A stretch of 6,112 nt of DNA, from positions 1-6,112 of the forward strand of contig CALDTD010000186.1 in the NCBI GenBank assembly GCA_937924345.1, written 5' to 3'. This DNA comes from an uncultured Flavobacteriales bacterium. GTDB lineage: Bacteria > Bacteroidota > Bacteroidia > Flavobacteriales_D > Parvicellaceae. Below are positions 1 to 6,112 of this stretch, piece after piece (within the stretch, counting starts at the first letter, position 1; each line of letters begins with the position of its first letter). A model generated the notes under the pieces. It was not told where the DNA came from. It made no database searches and worked only from the letters and a program-made list of their open reading frames with translations. The position numbers were made by a program, and so were the translations under genes.

Positions 1-19
1 CAGGGATTAATTTTTTTAA

Positions 20-155
20 GATGTGGTTTTCGGCAAGACAATAGAGTGTTTAGATGCTGCGAAAGGGATTGAATGTTTTATCTGAACTCCTTTATTTTTC
101 AATAAAGAGTGAGTAATGAAAGCCTGACCTTCGTTTTTAAACAAAGGAATCGCCC
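20..155 (+). other. Structured intergenic element (candidate flavobacterial repeat or small RNA)
   Basis: This non-coding stretch carries two hairpins. The first pairs ACTC (86-89) with GAGT (107-110) and TTTATT (91-96) with AATAAA (101-106), with one bulged C at 90 and a TTTC loop. The second pairs 128-136 with 139-147 (CCTT/AAGG and GTTT/AAAC, one C-A mismatch; the innermost pairs may stay open as the loop). The first hairpin is flanked by the words GCGAAAGGGATTGAA (59-73) and GAAAGCCTGACC (118-129). From memory these resemble a hairpin-bearing intergenic element found repeatedly in flavobacterial genomes, in which a word like AGGGATTGAAGC precedes the hairpin and one like AGCCCGACC follows it. 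That resemblance is recollection and was not searched. No second copy lies in the window. The strand given is the one on which those words read. It lies just downstream of dusB, so it could instead shape the 3' end of that transcript, but neither hairpin is followed by a T-run on the dusB strand. Confidence 0.35.
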
Positions 156-163
156 AAAACCAA

Positions 164-1129
164 TTAAACAATATTATCTAGTACTTCTAGTAGTTCCTTT
201 TGTGTATCTAAAGTGACCAGTTGCATTCGAATAGGTTTGAAATTGTCTATTCCTTTAAAATAATTAGCGTAATGTCTTCTCATTTCATTTATAGCTAACC
301 GTTCTCCTTTCCATCTTACAGAAAAGTCTAAATGTTCTTTTACAGCTTTGATTTTTTCTTGAAGATCTATTGGTGGCATTTCTTCTCCGTGTTTTATAAA
401 ATGCTTTACTTGTTTAAAAAACCAAGGTGAACCAATTGCAGCTCGACCAATCATAACACCATCTACACCATAACGGTTCTTATATTCTACCGCTTTTTGA
501 GGACTATCAATATCTCCATTTCCAAAAATAGGAATATGCATCCGAGGGTTATTTTTTACATCTCCAATAAGCGACCAATCTGCTTCGCCTTTATACATTT
601 GGGCTCTCGTTCTCCCGTGTACAGACAAAGCTTTAATTCCTACATCCTGCAAACGTTCAGCAACCTCTACAATGTATTTGGTGTTGTTATCCCAGCCTAA
701 ACGTGTTTTTACTGTAACTGGAAGGTTTGTAGATTTTACAATTTCTTTGGTCATAGAAACCATTTTTGGAATATCAGTAAGAATTCCAGCTCCAGCACCT
801 TTACAAGCTACTTTTTTTACAGGGCAACCATAGTTAATGTCAATAATATCAGGGTTAGCTGATTCGCAAATCTCTGTCGATTGCTTCATTGACTCTATGT
901 TGTTTCCAAAAATTTGAATTCCTAGTGGTCTTTCATATTCGAAAAAATCTAATTTCTGAACACTTTTAGCAGCGTCTCTAATTAATCCCTCTGAAGAAAT
1001 AAATTCTGTGTACATAACATCTGCACCATATTGTTTGCATAACGCTCTAAATGGTGGGTCGCTAACATCTTCCATTGGTGCTAACAAAAGTGGAAACTCT
1101 CCTATATCTATATTGCCTATCTTTGCCAC
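164..1129 (-). CDS. dusB: tRNA-dihydrouridine synthase, DusB type
   Basis: This FMN-dependent enzyme reduces uridine to 5,6-dihydrouridine in the D-loop of tRNA in the cytoplasm, using NADPH. The 321-residue protein is full length for the family. It has an N-terminal TIM barrel and, from about residue 245, a helical tRNA-binding domain. Visible signatures are the flavin-binding LAPMEDVSDPPFR near 16-28, NYGCP at 99-103 with the family's catalytic cysteine at Cys102, KTR at 141-143, HGRTRAQMYKG at 171-181, and the phosphate-binding GNGD (203-206) and IGR (227-229). The motif set and length match the DusB subgroup; which uridine is modified in this organism is not shown (U17 for the E. coli enzyme). 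The start is GTG at 1129: the next Met, residue 19, lies inside the flavin motif and would be too late. An A-rich leader precedes the start, with no clear Shine-Dalgarno. The gene diverges from the CPBP protease with a 30-base gap. I found no exact TAnnTTTG element for it. Confidence 0.96.
   Translation of the reverse strand: MAKIGNIDIGEFPLLLAPMEDVSDPPFRALCKQYGADVMYTEFISSEGLIRDAAKSVQKLDFFEYERPLGIQIFGNNIESMKQSTEICESANPDIIDINYGCPVKKVACKGAGAGILTDIPKMVSMTKEIVKSTNLPVTVKTRLGWDNNTKYIVEVAERLQDVGIKALSVHGRTRAQMYKGEADWSLIGDVKNNPRMHIPIFGNGDIDSPQKAVEYKNRYGVDGVMIGRAAIGSPWFFKQVKHFIKHGEEMPPIDLQEKIKAVKEHLDFSVRWKGERLAINEMRRHYANYFKGIDNFKPIRMQLVTLDTQKELLEVLDNIV
1118..1125 (+). promoter_or_regulatory. Candidate Bacteroidota -7 promoter element for the CPBP protease gene
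   Basis: TATCTTTG matches the Bacteroidota -7 consensus TAnnTTTG exactly and lies 34 bases before the GTG start at 1160, which would leave a leader of roughly 28-30 nucleotides. No good TTTG -33 partner is visible at the usual distance. The element lies inside the first codons of dusB, where the same bases encode the conserved AKIG on the other strand, so chance is possible. Confidence 0.4.
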
Positions 1130-1159
1130 AGTATTTTTTTGTAAAAATAAGTTATATCG

Positions 1160-2044
1160 GTGAATAACACTACTTTTAAAACATTAAGTCCTCTTCAAAA
1201 CTTACTTTTATTTGTCGTAATTGTATTTGTGAGTGCCTCACTTTTTTCTCTAATAGGTGTAAATTTAGCTAGTTTTCTTTTTGGAGTTAACCCAGATTTA
1301 ATTGTTGATTTAGACTTAAAAGAATTGAATAATATAAGGGCGCTAAAGCTCATAACGCTGTTTACTCATTTAGGTATTTTTATTGTTCCTTCATTATTTT
1401 TTCTTTACCTAACAAGGCCTTCTATCGTCACGTATTTTAATAAAAGTTTTTCTAGATCACTTTTATATCTACTGCCACTTATATTTATAGGTGTTTCATT
1501 GCTTAGCGAGTGGAGTTTATGGTTAAATAAACGAATAGATTTTGATTTAATTTCTAAAGGTTTTGGAGATTCAATAAGAGCGAGTCAATTAGAAAGAGAC
1601 AAGACTGTAATGGCATTTATAGGAGGGACTTGGAAAAGTTTAATTTCAAATATTTTATTAATCGCAATTGTTCCTGCAATTGGTGAGGAGCTCGTTTTTA
1701 GAGGTGTACTTCAGCCTTTGTTTATAAAAATGAGTAATAACAGAAATGCATCAATAATTTTTGTTGCCTTCTTATTTGCATTTATTCATTTTCAGTTTTT
1801 AGATTTTTTACCGCGTTTTATTTTAGGAATAATTTACGGAGTTATTTTTTTTAGAACCAATAATATTTGGCTTACAGTTATACTTCATTTTTTTAATAAC
1901 CTTTTAGCGTTACTCATTGCTTTTTATTTTGTGAATAATAATAGTGAGATACCAAACGAAAGTAATGGACATATTTTTATTTTGTTTGTTGGTTTAGCTT
2001 TAACATTATGGAGTATAAGAAAGTTAAAACAAAATAAAGTTTAA
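1160..2044 (+). CDS. CPBP family intramembrane metalloprotease (CAAX protease/Rce1-like)
   Basis: This is a multi-pass inner-membrane protein of 294 residues in the CPBP (Abi/CAAX protease, Rce1-related) family. The three active-site motifs are intact: EELVFR at 176-181 (EExxxR), FAFIH at 206-210 (FxxxH) and HFFNN at 243-247 (HxxxN). They sit in hydrophobic segments, as in family members with intramembrane proteolytic activity. Hydrophobic stretches are visible at about 13-42, 62-84, 102-117, 160-174, 196-212, 217-231, 238-258 and 271-286, consistent with about eight membrane segments. A basic tail (RKLKQNK) closes the protein. The substrate is unknown; bacterial relatives have been linked to bacteriocin immunity, protein maturation and envelope functions, none of which is shown here. 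GTG at 1160 is the only reasonable start: a stop codon at 1148 precedes it in frame, and the next Met is residue 151. The AsmA-like gene follows 73 bases downstream on the same strand. Confidence 0.94.
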   Translation: MNNTTFKTLSPLQNLLLFVVIVFVSASLFSLIGVNLASFLFGVNPDLIVDLDLKELNNIRALKLITLFTHLGIFIVPSLFFLYLTRPSIVTYFNKSFSRSLLYLLPLIFIGVSLLSEWSLWLNKRIDFDLISKGFGDSIRASQLERDKTVMAFIGGTWKSLISNILLIAIVPAIGEELVFRGVLQPLFIKMSNNRNASIIFVAFLFAFIHFQFLDFLPRFILGIIYGVIFFRTNNIWLTVILHFFNNLLALLIAFYFVNNNSEIPNESNGHIFILFVGLALTLWSIRKLKQNKV

Positions 2045-2065
2045 ACTATTTTAGTTTCTATATGT

Positions 2066-2086
2066 AGGAATAGATACTATTCTTTT
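2066..2086 (+). terminator. Small hairpin with T-rich tail after the CPBP gene
   Basis: GAATAG (2068-2073) and CTATTC (2077-2082) form a perfect 6-bp stem around an ATA loop. The stem extends to 8 bp with G-U and A-U pairs at 2067/2083 and 2066/2084. TTTTACTTTT follows directly. This is the form of an intrinsic terminator for the protease transcript, but the stem is short and mostly A-T, so termination would probably be partial. The hairpin ends where the promoter element of the next gene begins. Confidence 0.4.
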
Positions 2087-2093
2087 ACTTTTG
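2086..2093 (+). promoter_or_regulatory. Bacteroidota -7 promoter element for the AsmA-like gene
   Basis: TACTTTTG is an exact match to TAnnTTTG. A TATG at 2061-2064, 21 bases before it, could be a 3-of-4 match to the TTTG -33 box. Transcription would begin at about 2098-2100, giving a leader of about 18-20 bases before ATG 2118. The possible upstream TTG start at 2091 overlaps this element and would not be transcribed from it, which argues for the ATG. Confidence 0.45.
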
Positions 2094-2117
2094 AAAATTG
2101 AGAAAAAACGTAATAAT

Positions 2118-5100
2118 ATGACAAAGAAGTTTTGGGTAAGATTAGTATTAATTTTGGTTTTATTACCAGTTATAATATTCTTTTCTGTTGTTGGATTGGC
2201 GTATTGGAAGCAAGAAAAAGTGGTGCAAGAACTAGTCGCTCATTTAAATGAAGACTTTGTTGGTGAAATTGCTGTAGAAGGATCTCATATAAGTCCATTT
2301 GAGAATTTTCCGTATATCTCTATTGATTTGGAGAATGTAAAGATTTTTGAAACAAAGGAAGATCATAAAGACCCTGTTTTAAGTTTAAAAGATGTATATG
2401 TCGGGTTTGATATTTGGACTATGATTTCTGGACAGTATGATATAAAAGTTATAGAACTAAATGAAGGGTACATACATGCCATTCAGCATAAAGACGGTGT
2501 GTTAAATATTACGAAAGCATTAACGTCTGCTAAACCAATAGAGGAAGTTCAAGAAGATTTTCATATACACTTAAAGTCTATTGTTCTGTCCAATATAGAT
2601 ATTTATAAGTTAAATGAGGCCAGTAATCTAATTGTAGAATCTTTTACAGAGAAAGGAGAACTTTCGTTTAAAACTGATAGTAGTAAAATTATAGCAAGTG
2701 TAAATGCACAACTAGAAATGAATATTATAAAAGATGGAGATACTACTTTTTTTAAGCACAAGCACTTAAACGTTTCTAGCGAGGTTGAATACCTGAAAGA
2801 ACTACAGCAAATTACCGTTAAACCTTCTGTTTTAGAATTAGAACACGCCACTTTTAATGCTGAAGGTTTTATGGATATTTTAGACAATTCCTTCATTGAT
2901 TTTTCTCTTTATGGCAAAAAGAAAAATTTTGAGTTATTTATGGCTTTAGCTCCAGAAGAGCTTTATCCGACCTTAAAAACATTCGAAAATGCTGGTGAGA
3001 TTGAATTTGATGTTAAAATTGCGGGGTATTCTTCTGTCGGAAATACTCCGATTGTAGATGCTGTTTTTAGTTGTAAAGATGCACACTTCGAAAATACTGT
3101 AACACATAAAACAGTAGACGCTTTAAATTTTTCTGGTTCATTTACCAATAACGGAATGAAAGGAATAGAAAATATGGAGTTTAGATTAACCGACTTTACA
3201 GCTAAACCTGCTGCAGGTACTTTTGCCACAAATTTAATCGTAAAGAACTTTGAAACCCCTGATATTGATTTAACATTGGATTCTGACTTTGACCTTGGAT
3301 TTTTAACTTCTTTTATTAATGCCACTGACTTTGAAGATTTAGAAGGTAAAATTAAAATGCATATGAAGTTTCATGATATCATTGATCTTAGTAATCCTGA
3401 AAATTCTATCGAACGATTAAATGAGGCTTACTATTCAGAAATATTGGTTGAAAATTTAAAGTTTAAGGCCTCTGCTTACGGTTTACCATTGGAAAACCTA
3501 AACACAAAAATAACTGTTAAAGGCCACAAAGCTAATATAGAATATTTTAAAGCTAAAGTAGGAAATTCTGATTTATCTATAAATGGTCATATTTCAGATT
3601 TGCCTGCAATTATTCACCATACAAATGATCAAGTTGTTGCAGATTTAACTGTTGCTTCTAAATTACTAGATATTGAAGAGTTAACTAGAAAAGGAGATTC
3701 TGCAGGAGTGAACGAAAAAATAGACGATTTAAGCGTTAAACTAAAGTTTGTCTCCAGTGCAAGAAGTTTTACCGAGTCGCCGAACCTTCCAGTCGGAGAG
3801 TTTTTTATTGAGGATTTATATGCAACGCTAGAACATTACCCTCACACTTTTCACGATTTTCACGGAGATTTATTTGTAGAAGATTCAAACTTTAGAATAA
3901 TTGATTTTTCAGGAATGATTGATGCGTCTGATTTTCATTTTTCGGGTAAGTTACTGGATTACGAAAGGTGGTTAGAAGCCTCTCCAAAAGGAGATACTAA
4001 AATAGAGTTTGATCTAACCTCTAAGCAACTACAATTAGAAGATTTATTCTCTTATAAAGGAGAAAACTACGTGCCAGAAGATTATAGACATGAAGTTTTT
4101 AGCGATTTAAAAGTTCATGGTGATGTTACTTTACACTTCAACGAAGGTTTGCGCTCTTCGGATGTAAGTTTAACCCAAGTTGACGCAAAAATGAAAGTCC
4201 ACCCGATGAAGTTCGAAGATTTTAAAGGGCGTATTCATATCGAAGATGAACATTTAGTGGTAGAGCAGTTGAAAGGGAAAGTTGGTAAGTCAACTTTTGA
4301 TATTGATATGAATTATTATTTCGGAAAAGATAAGTCAGTTCGTAAAAGGGATAATCATTTTGGAATAAAGTCCCCTAGATTAGATTTTGACGAACTATTT
4401 AATTATAATAAATCACCTCATGAATTGGCTAAAAAACCTTCTGAACATGAAGATGTATTTAATATTTATGAATTACCATTCTCTACCATGACTTTTGATG
4501 TGGATATAGACAACTTAAATTATCACCGTTATTTATTAAAGGATTTACACGGTCGTTTAAGAACCACTCCAGATCATTACCTTTATATAGATACATTACG
4601 TATGAAAGCCGCTGGAGGTAAAGTAGAGTTAGCTGGTTACTTCAACGGATCAGATAAAGACAAGATTTATCTTAGTCCAGATTTAAAACTAAAAAATGTT
4701 GATTTAGATCAATTGCTATTTAAGTTTGAAAATTTTGGTCAAGACCATTTAGTATCAGAGAATTTACATGGTACAATTACAACAGATATTAAAGGTAAAG
4801 TACATATGCACGCAGATATGGTTCCTATTTTAGATGATTCGGAAATATATATGGATGTAAAAGTCTTAAATGGTAGTTTAAATAATTACGCTCCAATAGT
4901 TGACTTGAAAGAGTATTTCGCTGATAAAAATGTATACAAAGTAAAATTTGATACACTTCAAAATCATATTGATTTTATAAATGGTGAAATCACTATTCCA
5001 AATATGCATATTAATTCTACGTTAGGTTATATGAAAATTTCTGGGAAACAAGATATGGATTTAAATATGGAGTATTATATAAGTGTCCCTTTAAAGCTAG

Positions 5101-5288
5101 TTGCAGGCACAGGTTTTAAAAAACTATTTGGTCGAAAAAAAGAAGAAGTCAATCCTGAACAAGAAGATAAAATTGAATTTTTTGATAAAGATAAAAAGCA
5201 AGCTTTTGTAAATATCAAACTTATTGGAGATGCAGACGATTATAAGGTGTCGTTAGGTAAAAACAAAAGCAAGAAAAGAAAGAGATAA
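2118..5288 (+). CDS. AsmA-like family envelope protein
   Basis: This 1056-residue protein has a short basic N-terminus (MTKKFWVR), one membrane segment at about 7-29, and a very long, mostly beta-strand extracytoplasmic body. Residues 30-130 resemble the AsmA N-terminal region, with alternating strand patterns such as ISIDLENVKIFE and the ending DGVLNITKAL. Residues 915-1000 (GSLNNYAPIVDLKEYF through MEYYISVPLKLV) match the AsmA-like C-terminal region usual in Bacteroidota. Related units occur near 446-505, 565-620, 690-740 and 800-850. The tail is strongly basic (KNKSKKRKR). AsmA/TamB/YhdP relatives are inner-membrane-anchored, groove-shaped proteins that help move phospholipid to the outer membrane; that role here is by family. 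The frame opens earlier, with a TTG at 2091, but that codon overlaps a -7 element. ATG 2118 follows an A-rich leader and starts directly on the membrane anchor, so I chose it. The gene has its own promoter candidate and may also receive read-through from the protease gene. Confidence 0.9.
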   Translation: MTKKFWVRLVLILVLLPVIIFFSVVGLAYWKQEKVVQELVAHLNEDFVGEIAVEGSHISPFENFPYISIDLENVKIFETKEDHKDPVLSLKDVYVGFDIWTMISGQYDIKVIELNEGYIHAIQHKDGVLNITKALTSAKPIEEVQEDFHIHLKSIVLSNIDIYKLNEASNLIVESFTEKGELSFKTDSSKIIASVNAQLEMNIIKDGDTTFFKHKHLNVSSEVEYLKELQQITVKPSVLELEHATFNAEGFMDILDNSFIDFSLYGKKKNFELFMALAPEELYPTLKTFENAGEIEFDVKIAGYSSVGNTPIVDAVFSCKDAHFENTVTHKTVDALNFSGSFTNNGMKGIENMEFRLTDFTAKPAAGTFATNLIVKNFETPDIDLTLDSDFDLGFLTSFINATDFEDLEGKIKMHMKFHDIIDLSNPENSIERLNEAYYSEILVENLKFKASAYGLPLENLNTKITVKGHKANIEYFKAKVGNSDLSINGHISDLPAIIHHTNDQVVADLTVASKLLDIEELTRKGDSAGVNEKIDDLSVKLKFVSSARSFTESPNLPVGEFFIEDLYATLEHYPHTFHDFHGDLFVEDSNFRIIDFSGMIDASDFHFSGKLLDYERWLEASPKGDTKIEFDLTSKQLQLEDLFSYKGENYVPEDYRHEVFSDLKVHGDVTLHFNEGLRSSDVSLTQVDAKMKVHPMKFEDFKGRIHIEDEHLVVEQLKGKVGKSTFDIDMNYYFGKDKSVRKRDNHFGIKSPRLDFDELFNYNKSPHELAKKPSEHEDVFNIYELPFSTMTFDVDIDNLNYHRYLLKDLHGRLRTTPDHYLYIDTLRMKAAGGKVELAGYFNGSDKDKIYLSPDLKLKNVDLDQLLFKFENFGQDHLVSENLHGTITTDIKGKVHMHADMVPILDDSEIYMDVKVLNGSLNNYAPIVDLKEYFADKNVYKVKFDTLQNHIDFINGEITIPNMHINSTLGYMKISGKQDMDLNMEYYISVPLKLVAGTGFKKLFGRKKEEVNPEQEDKIEFFDKDKKQAFVNIKLIGDADDYKVSLGKNKSKKRKR

Positions 5289-5414
5289 AGTTCTAAGTTA
5301 CTTAAGTGGTAGTAAATCAGTTCATCTTTTAAAGAGGTTGTAGAGTAAAAATACATAAGAATTATTGGAAGGAATTCATTTTAGAAAAAAAATTAATAAC
5401 TTGTTTTTAGTTGA

Positions 5415-5437
5415 GTTAATTGAAATATTTAATTAAC
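5415..5437. terminator. AT-rich inverted repeat between convergent genes (possible bidirectional terminator)
   Basis: GTTAATT (5415-5421) and AATTAAC (5431-5437) are perfect inverted copies. With one G-U pair and two A-U pairs the stem reaches 10 bp around an ATA loop. The repeat lies between the AsmA-like gene (plus) and the secreted-protein gene (minus) and covers the latter's TAA stop codon (5429-5431). No strong T-run follows directly on either strand: on the plus strand it is followed by AATAATTTT, and on the minus strand a run of T's appears only about 25 bases later. Termination is therefore a weak inference. The rest of the gap, from 5289, is AT-rich and shows nothing else I can support. 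Confidence 0.25.
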
Positions 5438-6112
5438 AATAATTTTCTGTTTTACATTAAGTTTGTTAGTTTCTATAACAAAAATATATATGCCTTGTTC
5501 CAATTGTTTACTTTCAAGTAATTCAAGTTTATTTTCAATAATCTTTTCGTCTTTCCAATTTCGCTCAAGTATTTTTTTGCCTTGTAAATTGAATGCAGAA
5601 ATACTTAAGTTTTTAATTTCTTCTTTATCTAATAAAAGATAGAGCTCATTACCATTAGTAGGATTAGGGTAAATAACTATTTTATTTATATTCACTTTAT
5701 TTTCTAGAAATTGAGTTTTGGAATATGAATATTGTCCATCAAAATCTATTTGTTTTAGTCTGTAATAACCTTCTATATTACTTTGGAAAAAAGGAGTGCT
5801 TGTACTGTATAATATCTGCTGACTAGAGTTTCCTGCTCCTTTTTTAGTGTGAATGACTTTGTAATCGTATCCGTTATAGCTATATTCAACTTCAAAGTAG
5901 TTATTATTAATCTCAGTTTCTGTTACCCATTCGAAAAAAAGATTATTGTTTTCACTTTTAACTGTAAAGTAAAGAAGTTCAATTGGTAATGGTGTAGGTT
6001 GTGTACAATCTGTAGTGCTACTACCAAAACTGTTACCTGTTGTGTTAGTAGGGGTAGAGTCATCAGTACCACAAATATCATTTGTTCCGGTAATTGTTCC
6101 AAAGTTAGTTAT
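5429..6112 (-). CDS. C-terminal part of a secreted protein with a T9SS type A sorting domain (partial, runs off right edge)
   Basis: The frame is open from the window edge at 6112 to the TAA at 5429-5431, giving 227 residues of the C-terminus of a larger protein; the start lies outside. Residues 1-42 are rich in Thr, Ser, Asn and Gly, with cysteines at 14 and 36. Residues 43-135 form a fibronectin-III-like or beta-sandwich spacer common just before such tails, from PIELLYFTV through EWVTETEINNNYFEVEYS and GAGNSS to YYRLKQIDFDGQYSYSK. Residues 145-227 are the type A sorting domain, with the hallmark YPNPTNG at 148-154, ISAFNLQGKKIL, GIYIFVI at 207-213 and the terminal KQKIIVN. In characterised members this domain directs passage through the outer membrane by the type IX system and is then cleaved off, often with attachment to A-LPS. 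An in-frame GTG at 5695 sits at residue 140, between spacer and sorting domain, and is not the true start. The function of the mature protein is not visible. Confidence 0.9.
   Translation of the reverse strand: MTNFGTITGTNDICGTDDSTPTNTTGNSFGSSTTDCTQPTPLPIELLYFTVKSENNNLFFEWVTETEINNNYFEVEYSYNGYDYKVIHTKKGAGNSSQQILYSTSTPFFQSNIEGYYRLKQIDFDGQYSYSKTQFLENKVNINKIVIYPNPTNGNELYLLLDKEEIKNLSISAFNLQGKKILERNWKDEKIIENKLELLESKQLEQGIYIFVIETNKLNVKQKIIVN

Noticed and set aside
11..17. Run of seven T's near the left edge as a terminator tail
   Set aside because: Any stem before it would lie outside the window, and none is visible in the first ten bases.
1..72. Short open frame on the plus strand from the left edge, ending at TGA 70-72
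   Set aside because: Only 23 codons are visible, rich in Arg and Cys and unlike the AT-rich codon use of the real genes. Nothing supports it as the end of a gene.
16..171. Open frame on the minus strand after dusB (about 50 codons from a TTG at 171, ending at a TAA at 16-18)
   Set aside because: It has no ATG, overlaps the end of dusB, reads through both hairpins of the intergenic element and has no recognisable domain. It is more likely a chance open frame across a structured element.
497..700. 67-codon open frame on the plus strand
   Set aside because: It lies antisense inside the well-supported dusB gene and encodes nothing recognisable.
1142..1149. Near -7 element TATTTTTA for dusB on the minus strand
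   Set aside because: It misses the conserved final G, has no -33 partner, and would leave a leader of only a few bases. In a run of A and T this is expected by chance.
2603..3325. Two open frames on the minus strand (2603-2896 and 2963-3325)
   Set aside because: Both lie antisense inside the AsmA-like gene, with Ser/Lys-rich composition expected from reading that gene backwards and no domain.
1..6112. CRISPR array, insertion sequence, tRNA or rRNA gene, attachment site, defence system
   Set aside because: I saw no regularly spaced repeats, transposase motifs, terminal inverted repeats with duplications, cloverleaf or rRNA signature. All large open frames are explained by housekeeping or envelope genes.

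Overview
This is an AT-rich window from a member of the Bacteroidota, most likely a marine or aquatic flavobacterium. Three things point there. The right-hand gene ends in a type IX secretion (T9SS) type A sorting domain, which is confined to this phylum. Two genes are preceded by exact matches to the Bacteroidota -7 promoter element TAnnTTTG, and none has a clear Shine-Dalgarno sequence. The DusB, CPBP and AsmA-like proteins also read as flavobacterial versions of their families.

Layout, left to right. Positions 1-163 have no convincing gene. They hold a structured intergenic segment with two AT-rich hairpins lying among short words (GCGAAAGGGATTGAA and GAAAGCCTGACC) that resemble an intergenic element I recall from flavobacterial genomes. 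Positions 164-1129 (minus) are a complete tRNA-dihydrouridine synthase of the DusB type. Thirty bases away and divergent, 1160-2044 (plus) is a complete CPBP-family intramembrane protease with all three active-site motifs. Both of these genes start at GTG. Next, 2118-5288 (plus) is a very long AsmA-like envelope protein with one N-terminal membrane anchor. A small hairpin followed by T-rich sequence separates it from the protease gene, and a -7 promoter element follows directly. A 140-base AT-rich convergent gap ends in an inverted repeat. The window closes with the 3' end of a secreted protein gene on the minus strand (5429-6112), which runs off the right edge.

Functionally this looks like ordinary core genome: a tRNA modification enzyme, two envelope proteins and one T9SS cargo protein. 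The protease and AsmA genes point the same way and may be partly co-transcribed, but each also appears to have its own promoter. I do not see a mobile element, CRISPR array, defence system or new multi-gene system here. The points most worth a second look are the intergenic element at the left edge, the terminator/promoter junction near 2066-2093, the repeated modules in the AsmA-like protein, and the truncated T9SS cargo, whose visible open frame is about 2.5 times longer than its last in-frame candidate start codon would suggest.
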